DNA from: JANRKN01 sp033763435
GTDB taxonomy: Bacteria; Planctomycetota; Phycisphaerae; Phycisphaerales; UBA1924
NCBI GenBank assembly: GCA_033763435.1
Contig: JANRKN010000053.1
Coordinates: 1-11,456 of the forward strand
Direction: 5' to 3'
Length of the DNA stretch: 11,456 nucleotides
A program made the position numbers and the translations under genes. Shown piece after piece: positions 1 to 5,005 of this stretch. Within the stretch, counting starts at the first letter, position 1, and each line of letters opens with the position of its first letter. The notes below the pieces were generated by a model that saw only the letters and a list, made by a program, of their open reading frames with translations, ran no database searches and was not told the origin of the DNA.

Positions 1-96
1 CTGAGCGCGGGGCCGCAGGTGAAGCTGTCGGCATGCCAGCGTGCGAGCGAGGAACTGTGCGAGAGCCCCGACGAGGGCGCGCCCGGGGAAGTCGGG

Positions 97-245
97 GTGC
101 ACACGGTGCATGGGGAGCGCTCCTCCCCCCCCTCCGAGCAGTCTCTCGGTGAGACACCACGGCTCAGTGATGTGCCATATGGACACTGGGGGGTGCACCA
201 CGTGCAGTCCGAAGGGCATGTGGTGCACGATGCCATGCACCATAT
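97..245 (+). promoter_or_regulatory. Leader region with alternative hairpins built on GGTGCAY motifs
   Basis: Five copies of GGTGCAY lie in about 150 bases: plus strand near 96-102, 105-111, 192-198 and 222-228, and minus strand 241-235. The 193-205 arm (GTGCACCACGTGC) pairs with 216-228 over 13 bp including one G-U pair, with a 10-base loop. The same middle segment, 218-227, can instead pair with 236-245 over 10 bp including one G-U pair. The segment 233-241 (CCATGCACC) is also a perfect 9-bp complement of 105-113. The two main hairpins exclude each other, as in attenuators and riboswitches. The repeated motif could equally be an operator. No T-run follows, so neither hairpin looks like a classical terminator. 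No known riboswitch was recognised. Confidence 0.4.
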
Positions 246-570
246 GCGATCTAACATAAAAGGAACAGAAGAAGAAAAGAAGAGGGAACATGCCCACACG
301 CTTTTTTTGCGTGTGGGGAAAGGCCCCAAGGCCACGGATCCGGGCGTGGAGGCGATGCTGAACGATCTGCTGCCGGAGGCGTTGAAGGAGACGGCGCCTC
401 AGCCGCCGAACCAGCCTGTGCCCCAGCCTGTACCAAGCCAGCCCGCGCCCAGCCAGCCCGCGCCCCAGCCCGTGCCCCCGAGGCCGCCGATGGACGAGAA
501 GACGGCGCGGCTGTTGGCCGAGCTCGAACGACTCCGCGAGGCCCGTCGGCGCGCGCAAGGGGAGATGTAG
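244..570 (+). CDS. Hypothetical Pro-rich protein with C-terminal coiled coil, start uncertain
   Basis: I do not recognise this protein. The reading frame is open from the window start, but a convincing coding pattern (third positions nearly all G/C) begins only around 313 and runs to the TAG at 568-570. From there the protein has a short acidic helix-like part (VEAMLNDLLPEALKE), a linker of repeated QPVP/SQPAP units, and a charged helix (LLAELERLREARRRAQ) likely to form a coiled coil. No signal peptide or membrane segment is visible. Candidate starts in frame are ATG 244 (no ribosome site), GTG 313 and ATG 355. The only start with a good ribosome site is ATG 290 (preceded by AGAGGGAAC). It is in another frame and would join this one by a -1 shift at the T7 run 302-308. 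The gene stands 189 bases before obgE on the same strand. Existence of a gene here is likely, but its exact start is unsure. Confidence 0.5.
   Translation: MRSNIKGTEEEKKREHAHTLFLRVGKGPKATDPGVEAMLNDLLPEALKETAPQPPNQPVPQPVPSQPAPSQPAPQPVPPRPPMDEKTARLLAELERLREARRRAQGEM
293..317 (+). repeat. Perfect 9-bp hairpin with a T7 loop
   Basis: CCCACACGC (293-301) and GCGTGTGGG (309-317) are perfect complements around a loop of seven T. The run of T is in the loop, not after the stem, so this is not a normal intrinsic terminator. It lies three bases after the ATG at 290 and would sit in the first codons of that frame, so it could affect initiation or favour slippage on the T run. Confidence 0.55.
436..465 (+). 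repeat. 15-base tandem repeat, two copies, encoding SQPAP
   Basis: AGCCAGCCCGCGCCC occurs twice in a row (436-450 and 451-465), in frame, giving SQPAP-SQPAP in the Pro-rich linker of the hypothetical protein. It is a slippage-type coding repeat. Confidence 0.8.
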
Positions 571-577
571 AAGGCTG

Positions 578-608
578 GGCTTGGGTGCCACGGGTTGGCT
601 TGGGTGCC
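578..608 (+). repeat. 12-base direct repeat
   Basis: GGCTTGGGTGCC is present at 578-589 and again at 597-608. The GGGTGCC part of either copy can pair with GGCACCC at 704-710, so the repeat offers the downstream arm two possible partners. Confidence 0.75.
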
Positions 609-710
609 CCGACCCGCGTGATGGCGCGCAGCGGCATCGCGCGCGTCGGGTGGATCGGCCCGAGGCGCACGATCTCGCCGGAGGGCTCGATCATGCGACT
701 CGGGGCACCC
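602..710 (+). ncRNA. Possible three-way-junction RNA element upstream of obgE
   Basis: The outer arms GGGTGCCCCGA (602-612) and TCGGGGCACCC (700-710) are a perfect 11-bp inverted repeat 87 bases apart. Between them two hairpins fit without clashing. Hairpin 1 pairs 613-616 with 647-650 and 617-623 with 635-641. Hairpin 2 pairs 653-657 with 688-692, 658-661 with 683-686 and 664-667 with 676-679, with an 8-base loop. Together they form a three-way junction ending 49 bases before the obgE ATG. A rough hand estimate, allowing for GC content, gives a few per cent chance for an 11-bp match in a region this size. A leader regulating obgE, a separate small RNA and a palindromic repeat element are all possible. 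No known family was recognised. Confidence 0.4.
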
Positions 711-759
711 CACGCAGTTACCCACCCGACCTCCCCCGAAAGCCGACCTACGCTCGCCC

Positions 760-2094
760 ATGTTCGTCGACTCTGTCAGCATTATCGTCAAGGCGGGCGC
801 GGGCGGCCCGGGCAAGGTTTCGTTCCGCCGCGAGAAGTACATCCCCAAGGGCGGTCCCGACGGAGGCGACGGGGGCGACGGCGGCTCGGTGGTGTTTCAA
901 GCCGACAGCGGTCTGAACACGCTGTACGACTTCCGGGGCCGGACGACGTGGGAGGCGCCGACGGGCGACCCCGGGCTGGCCAAGCAGGCCGCGGGGCGCG
1001 ACGCCGAGGACCTGGTCATCCGCCTGCCCCCGGGGACGATGATCTACGACGAGGACACCGGCGCGCTGCTGCACGACCTCAAGCCCGGCGAGAGCATCGT
1101 GATCGCCAAGGGCGGTCGGGGCGGCCGCGGCAACGAGCACTTCAAGCACTCGACCAACCAGACGCCGCGCACGGCCGAGCCCGGCACGCCCGGCGAGGAA
1201 AAGCGCCTGCGGCTTGAGCTCAAGCTGATCGCCGACGTGGGCCTCGTGGGCAAGCCCAACGCGGGCAAGAGCACGATGCTCGCGGCGATGACGCGCGCGA
1301 ACCCCAAGATCGCCGCGTACCCGTTCACCACGCTCTCGCCTCAGCTGGGCATCTGCGAGGTCGACGCGACGCGCAGGCTCGTGATCGCCGACATCCCCGG
1401 GCTGATCGAAGGCGCGGCGCAGGGCGCGGGGCTCGGGCTCGACTTCCTCAGGCACATCGAGCGCACGCGCGTCCTCGTCCACCTGCTCGACGTCCTGCCC
1501 CCCGACGGTGAAACGCCCGCGGGCAACTACCGCGCGATCCGCGCCGAGCTCGCGGCGCACTCCGACAAACTCGCCGACAAGCCCGAGCTGATCGTGCTCA
1601 ACAAGCTCGACCTCCTGCCCGATCAGGCCGAGCGCGACCGCGCGGTCAAGGACCTGTGCCGGGAACTGAACCTCGACCCCCGGCGCGACCTGATCGTGAC
1701 CAGCGGCGCGACGGGCCTGAACCTGCGCGACTTGGCCGACCGGCTCTGGCGCATGGTCAACGAGAAGCCGGGGACGACGGAATGGGGCACGGGCGAGGCG
1801 GTGGCGTGGAAGAGCGCGCCTTGGAAGCCGACGCCGGGCCCGGCCGCGCCTGCTGCGTCGGGCCCGCAGCCCAGCGCGCCCGCACTCAAGCCAACACCCA
1901 AGGCAGCACCCAAGCCCGCGCCCAAGCCCGCCCAGAAGATGGGCAAGAAGCCGGCCCAGAAGGTGACCAAGAAGCCCGCCACCAAGCCCGTCAAGAAGGT
2001 GGTCAAGAAGGCGAGCGGCAAGCCGGTCAAGAAGGCGAGCGGCAAGCCCGTGAAAAAGTCCAGCAAGAAGCCCGCGCGCCGCGGCACGCGCTGA
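760..2094 (+). CDS. obgE: GTPase ObgE/CgtA with a Lys/Pro/Ala-rich C-terminal tail
   Basis: Obg is a conserved GTPase that binds the 50S ribosomal subunit, helps its late assembly and links growth to guanine nucleotide levels. Residues 1-158 form the glycine-rich Obg fold (FVDSVSIIVKAGAGGPG at the start, then GGPDGGDGGDGG). Residues 159-338 form the GTPase domain: G1 GKPNAGKST 164-172, switch I YPFTTLSP 187-194, G3 DIPG 211-214, G4 NKLD 281-284 and G5 SGATG 315-319. All catalytic motifs look intact. Residues 339-444 do not resemble the usual C-terminal OCT or TGS domain. They are a low-complexity tail of Pro/Ala turning into KKPAxKPVKK repeats, like histone H1 tails. The ATG at 760 fits the family N-terminus exactly. 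No clear ribosome site precedes it. The gene converges on tlyA, with 50 bases between the two stops. Confidence 0.97.
   Translation: MFVDSVSIIVKAGAGGPGKVSFRREKYIPKGGPDGGDGGDGGSVVFQADSGLNTLYDFRGRTTWEAPTGDPGLAKQAAGRDAEDLVIRLPPGTMIYDEDTGALLHDLKPGESIVIAKGGRGGRGNEHFKHSTNQTPRTAEPGTPGEEKRLRLELKLIADVGLVGKPNAGKSTMLAAMTRANPKIAAYPFTTLSPQLGICEVDATRRLVIADIPGLIEGAAQGAGLGLDFLRHIERTRVLVHLLDVLPPDGETPAGNYRAIRAELAAHSDKLADKPELIVLNKLDLLPDQAERDRAVKDLCRELNLDPRRDLIVTSGATGLNLRDLADRLWRMVNEKPGTTEWGTGEAVAWKSAPWKPTPGPAAPAASGPQPSAPALKPTPKAAPKPAPKPAQKMGKKPAQKVTKKPATKPVKKVVKKASGKPVKKASGKPVKKSSKKPARRGTR
2005..2052 (+). repeat. 24-base in-frame tandem repeat in the obgE tail, encoding KKASGKPV
   Basis: Residues 416-423 and 424-431 are both KKASGKPV, encoded by two adjacent, nearly identical 24-base units. 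They belong to the basic tail and suggest growth of the tail by duplication. Confidence 0.75.
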
Positions 2095-2144
2095 ACCTTC
2101 GACCGCCCCGACCCGCGAGACCGAGCGACGCGACGTCCGCGCGC

Positions 2145-2795
2145 TCAGGTCATGGGCTTCACGAGCGCGAGGAACTCGACGTTGCCCGTGCCTTTGGCCT
2201 TGTTGCCCGAGGCCGCGCCGCCCGTGATCGGCGAGCGCGTGTGCGCGATCACGCTCAGGCCCAGCGCGCGGACCTCCGCGAGCGTGCGTTCGAGTTCGTC
2301 CAGCGCCTCGTGTTCGCTGAGCACGACCTCGCGCCGCCCCCCACCCTGACCGCGACGGCCCGGCTCGCGCGCGGAGCGTTCGTAGTGCGGCTTGATGAGC
2401 GTCACGATGCTCCCGCCGTGGCCTTCTGCCCCACCCTTGCACGCCAGCCACTTCGCCGCGGCCGGCAGCGCCAGGCGCTGAGGCGTCCACGACACGTCGA
2501 TCGTCACCAGCGCGACGCGCTCTCGCGGCTCGGCGTGCAGCGCGTTGGTGCGCTCCATCACGACGACGCGCGGGTCGTTCCGCAGCGTCCACGCGAGCTG
2601 GCCGTAGGCGGTGTCGACGCTGTAGACCTTCGCCGCGCCCGCGCGCAGGAGGCAGTCGGTGAACCCGCCGGTCGAGCAGCCCAGGTCCGCGCACGTGAGC
2701 CCGCGCACGTCGAGCGCGAACTCGGAGAGCGCGTGCTGAAGCTTCAGCCCGCCGCGGCTGACGTACGGCGCGTCATGCGATTCGCCTGAGCTCAT
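2145..2795 (-). CDS. tlyA: TlyA-family rRNA 2'-O-methyltransferase lacking the S4 domain
   Basis: TlyA proteins are SAM-dependent methyltransferases that 2'-O-methylate cytidines in 16S and 23S rRNA. Some are also described as haemolysins. The 216 residues match the catalytic domain: YVSRGGLKL 11-19, the SAM loop DLGCSTGGFTDCLL 37-50, VDTAYGQL 61-68, IDVSW 99-103, LIKPHYE 133-139 and NVEFL 205-209. K18, D100, K135 and E207 occupy the places of the family's K-D-K-E tetrad. Typical members are about 270 residues with an N-terminal S4 RNA-binding domain. Here the protein begins directly at the catalytic domain. The upstream lpxI stop lies only 6 bases away, so no hidden S4 part fits unless it overlaps lpxI. 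The short gap suggests translation coupled to lpxI. The methyltransferase call is firm, but the exact RNA target is not known. Confidence 0.9.
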   Translation of the reverse strand: MSSGESHDAPYVSRGGLKLQHALSEFALDVRGLTCADLGCSTGGFTDCLLRAGAAKVYSVDTAYGQLAWTLRNDPRVVVMERTNALHAEPRERVALVTIDVSWTPQRLALPAAAKWLACKGGAEGHGGSIVTLIKPHYERSAREPGRRGQGGGRREVVLSEHEALDELERTLAEVRALGLSVIAHTRSPITGGAASGNKAKGTGNVEFLALVKPMT

Positions 2796-2801
2796 GCGGT
2801 G

Positions 2802-3701
2802 TCACGCCAGCGAGTGCGGCACGCCGACGATCGCGATCCCCTGCTCGTCGGCGATCTCGATCATCTTGCGCTTCTCGAGCATGATCACGTCCCCCGCCGC
2901 CAGCGCCAGACACCCGCCCCCCGCCTCGGCGATGTGCTCGATCGTCTTCACGCCCACCGTCGGCACGTCGCTGCGCCGATCGTGCCCCGCCCGCGCGCCC
3001 TTGCACAGCGTCCAGCCCCGGCTCCGGCACAGCTGCCCCGTCCGCGCGATCATCCGGTCGGTGCCCTCCACCGCCTCGACGCTGATCACGTCGCGGTCCT
3101 TCACGCTCACCGCCTGACCGATGTCCAGCTTCAGAATCTGCCAGAGCAGGGGCCAGGCGAACTCGATGTCCGCGCGCTGCTCGGCGCTGGGCTGGCGGCG
3201 CGTCATCACGCCGGGCGTCGCGAGCTCGTCCGGGATCGGCGCGGTCGAATCCAGCAGCGCGACGCCGCTCTTGTCCAGCTCCTCGGCGATCGCGTTGAGA
3301 ATCGCGTGCGAGCGCCGATCGTGCCTCAGGTGCCGGTACCACGCCTTGATCGTCGGCCAGTCGGGCAGGTTGCGCACGAGCTGCAGCGGGTCGTGCATCA
3401 GGCGCGCCTTGTCGACCTTGCCGACCATGATCGCGTGGCGCACGCCCATCGCCGCGAGCACCCGGCCCCAGGAACTCACGCGGAAGAGCCCGACCTCGCG
3501 GAACGACGTGCAGAGCGCGGGCAGCTCGGGCTCGAACTGATTGGCCAGGCCCAGCGCGTGCACGGGGTGCCCGCTCTGGCGCAGGCCGCGGGCGACCATG
3601 ACCGGCAGCAGCCCTCCGCCCGCGATGAGTCCGACGGGCGTCGGGGGCGGGGGCGGATCGGGCAGGATCGTCAGTGCTGGAGCAAGGATCGCCGAGGTCA
3701 T
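2802..3701 (-). CDS. lpxI: LpxI, UDP-2,3-diacylglucosamine pyrophosphatase
   Basis: LpxI hydrolyses UDP-2,3-diacylglucosamine to lipid X and UMP, the fourth step of lipid A synthesis. It replaces LpxH in many bacteria and acts at the inner face of the cytoplasmic membrane. The 299-residue protein shows the family pattern: GLIAGGGLLPVMVARGLRQSG 24-44, RSHAILNAIAEEL 130-142, GVALLDST 146-153, LDIGQAVSVKDRDVISVEAVEGTDRMIAR 192-220 and HDRRSDVPTVG 240-250. The DxRxDxPxxG and EA.EGTD motifs are the most telling. The first 20 or so residues, with a run of prolines, go beyond the usual start, so initiation may lie slightly further in. The ATG at 3701 has no strong ribosome site. It is followed closely by tlyA. 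An lpxI gene implies an outer membrane with lipid A. Confidence 0.93.
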   Translation of the reverse strand: MTSAILAPALTILPDPPPPPTPVGLIAGGGLLPVMVARGLRQSGHPVHALGLANQFEPELPALCTSFREVGLFRVSSWGRVLAAMGVRHAIMVGKVDKARLMHDPLQLVRNLPDWPTIKAWYRHLRHDRRSHAILNAIAEELDKSGVALLDSTAPIPDELATPGVMTRRQPSAEQRADIEFAWPLLWQILKLDIGQAVSVKDRDVISVEAVEGTDRMIARTGQLCRSRGWTLCKGARAGHDRRSDVPTVGVKTIEHIAEAGGGCLALAAGDVIMLEKRKMIEIADEQGIAIVGVPHSLA

Positions 3702-3886
3702 GCGTCGGGGTCAGTCTGACGCCGAGGCCGCTCATCCTGAACGGTCCCCGCGCGTGGCATGACTTTACCCGATCCGCACCGCGGCGGGAGCAATCCTGAG
3801 CGTTTGGACAGCGTTCGGGTTGAGGACGAACGCGCGCAGCCAGGGCCGATGGGACTGCAGCCAGCGCGACGTTCAACCGCCCGGCC
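3702..3886. promoter_or_regulatory. Intergenic region between pilZ gene and lpxI, with hairpin
   Basis: No gene is visible in these 185 bases. It must hold the end of the PilZ transcript or a promoter for lpxI-tlyA. GCGTTCG (3811-3817) and CGAACGC (3827-3833) form a perfect 7-bp hairpin with a 9-base loop. It lies about 55 bases past the PilZ stop but has no T-run on the minus strand, so it is a weak terminator candidate. No convincing -35/-10 pair was seen. Confidence 0.35.
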
Positions 3887-4288
3887 TTACGCCGCGCGGG
3901 CGTACGCGCCGCGGGTGATCTGGCGCAGCAGGCGCTCGCGGTCGCCGACGCGGGCAAAGCGCGTGATCGCCACGGCCATCTGCACCGGGCCGGGCTCGGA
4001 GTCGTCGATCCACACCACGTTGCCCAGCACAAAGACCGCGCGGCCCGGGCCCTCGGATTCGTCATGACCCGCATGCCCGACCGGCAGCGTGATCTGCATC
4101 GCCACGGCCGTGCCGGGCGCGATCGGATGATCCAGCTCGAACCGCACCCCGCCCTCGGAGACGTCGTACGCGTGCCCCTCGTGGCGGAAGCCCTCCTCGT
4201 CGAGCGTGCGGACGCTCACCGGCGTGTACATGGGCCGCAGGGCGAAACGTTCGTACTGGCGGCGGTTCACGCTGGGCGTCATGCTCAT
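3887..4288 (-). CDS. PilZ-domain protein, likely cyclic di-GMP receptor
   Basis: PilZ domains bind cyclic di-GMP and control motility, attachment or envelope functions. This is a single-domain protein of 133 residues. The start has the RxxxR motif (R10 to R14 in NRRQYERFALR). The second motif, DxSxxG, is D42-V-S44-E-G-G47, followed by the expected beta strand VRFEL. Both ligand-binding motifs are intact, so binding is likely. No signal peptide, membrane segment or output domain is visible, so it probably acts by binding a partner. I chose the ATG at 4288 because GGAG (4296-4299) stands 7 bases before it. A longer frame to 4327 is open but has no ribosome site, and an ATG at 4282 is also possible. 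The leader (4333-4354) can form an 8-bp hairpin with one bulged base. The partner is unknown. Confidence 0.88.
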   Translation of the reverse strand: MSMTPSVNRRQYERFALRPMYTPVSVRTLDEEGFRHEGHAYDVSEGGVRFELDHPIAPGTAVAMQITLPVGHAGHDESEGPGRAVFVLGNVVWIDDSEPGPVQMAVAITRFARVGDRERLLRQITRGAYARAA

Positions 4289-4332
4289 GGCCGATCTCCG
4301 AGTCGAAGGCCGGGCCGCGCACACCACGACGC

Positions 4333-4354
4333 GGACCAGCCCTCAGCTGGATCC
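4333..4354 (-). promoter_or_regulatory. Small hairpin in the PilZ gene leader
   Basis: On the plus strand GGA-CCAGC (4333-4340) pairs with GCTGG-TCC (4346-4350 and 4352-4354), with one bulged A at 4351 and a 5-base loop. It lies between the Fur-family gene stop (4429) and the PilZ start. It could be a weak end signal for the regulator gene, but no T-run follows on the minus strand. Confidence 0.3.
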
Positions 4355-4428
4355 ATCGGCATAATCGTCCCCCGAATTCAGGGCCCGTCGCCACATTCAC
4401 CAAAGCTCATTCCGCCCACCCGCCCGGC

Positions 4429-4869
4429 TCACTCGCCCCGGACGTGGACCTCAACGCCCTTGACGCGCACGCCCATCCGCCGCTCGAGCTCCGCGACCAG
4501 CTCGGGCCCGAGCCGGTCCATCACCCGCCGCGACAGGTCCTCGGGCAGGTCGCGGACCGAGCCGTCGGCCTCGATCAGGTGCGCGTGGTCCGACACGTCC
4601 GCGTCGTAGCGCGCGGGCACGGGGCCGCTGGCATGGCTCGCCGAGCGGAACTGCCGGGCAAGGCCCTTCTCCAGGAACACGTCGAGCGTGTTGTACACCG
4701 TCGCGAGGCTCAGCGACTCATCGCCCGCCCGGCGCTCGACGAGCGCGAGCAGTTCCTCGGCCGTGGGATGGCTCTTGGTCGCCGCGAGCGCGCGATAGAT
4801 CCGCTCACGCTGACGCGTGCACCGCAGACCGCGGGCGCGGAACAACTCCCGGATCTCGTCCACGCTCAT
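4429..4869 (-). CDS. Fur-family transcription regulator, Irr/PerR-like, lacking CxxC zinc motif
   Basis: Fur-family proteins are dimeric DNA-binding regulators of metal, haem or peroxide responses. The 146 residues show the winged helix (LRCTRQRERIYRAL 15-28, HPTAEEL 34-40, SLATVYNTLDVFLEKGL 53-69) and then a dimer domain (RYDADVSDHAHLIEADGSV 87-105). In typical Fur/PerR the last part reads HHHxxCxxCG and a second CxxC follows. Here both cysteine pairs are gone and only H95 and H97 remain. The only cysteine is C17. This pattern, together with DLPED after it, resembles Irr, the iron/haem-responsive branch, more than Fur, Zur or PerR. I chose the ATG at 4869 because the family homology starts there. 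The frame stays open to 4968 across a tandem repeat that does not look coding. The gene has its own 136-base upstream region and may be transcribed alone. The effector is not known. Confidence 0.88.
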   Translation of the reverse strand: MSVDEIRELFRARGLRCTRQRERIYRALAATKSHPTAEELLALVERRAGDESLSLATVYNTLDVFLEKGLARQFRSASHASGPVPARYDADVSDHAHLIEADGSVRDLPEDLSRRVMDRLGPELVAELERRMGVRVKGVEVHVRGE

Positions 4870-4896
4870 CGATCGCACAAACCGCTCCGACCCGCC

Positions 4897-4929
4897 CCCC
4901 CGGAACCCAACCCCCGGAACCCAACCCCT
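4897..4929 (+). repeat. 14-base tandem repeat in the upstream region of the Fur-family gene
   Basis: CCCCCGGAACCCAA occurs at 4897-4910 and 4911-4924, followed by CCCC before the sequence breaks, so there are about 2.3 copies. It lies 28 bases upstream of the chosen start codon of the regulator, probably in its leader. Confidence 0.75.
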
Positions 4930-4932
4930 CAG

Positions 4933-4948
4933 CTTGCAATTGTTTGCC
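4933..4948 (-). promoter_or_regulatory. AT-rich dyad upstream of the Fur-family gene, possible operator
   Basis: A short AT-rich island, TTGCAATTGTTTGCC on the plus strand, contains the inverted repeat GCAA-N4-TTGC and stands out in very GC-rich DNA about 65 bases before the regulator's start. Fur-family genes often control themselves through AT-rich dyads, so an autoregulatory site is plausible. It does not match a known Fur, Zur, Nur or PerR box well. Confidence 0.25.
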
Positions 4949-4957
4949 GAGGCGGGC

Positions 4958-4979
4958 GTGGGATCCACCGCAGTCCCAC
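4958..4979 (-). terminator. Weak hairpin after the TraB-like gene
   Basis: GTGGGA (4958-4963) and TCCCAC (4974-4979) form a 6-bp stem with a 10-base loop, starting 26 bases past the stop of the TraB-like gene. There is no U-run, so it is at best a poor intrinsic terminator. Confidence 0.2.
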
Positions 4980-5005
4980 CACTGGCCCACCCGCCGGTCC
5001 CACCG

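Noticed and set aside
1..111. Possible 5' end of a minus-strand gene from ATG 111 (protein beginning MHRVHPDFPG), running off the window, with a GGAGG-like site upstream
   Set aside because: Both strands have G/C-rich third positions here, no family is recognisable in 37 codons, and the plus frame is equally open. Not enough to call a gene.
571..760. Short protein on either strand between the hypothetical gene and obgE, since third positions look G/C-rich in two frames
   Set aside because: Neither frame has a proper start and stop in this space, and the signal in both strands at once is better explained by the long inverted repeat.
748..2694. Long minus-strand open frame of 648 codons across obgE and tlyA
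   Set aside because: It lies antisense to obgE and out of frame with tlyA, both clearly recognisable. It is an artefact of high GC, rich in Arg and Ala with no family motif.
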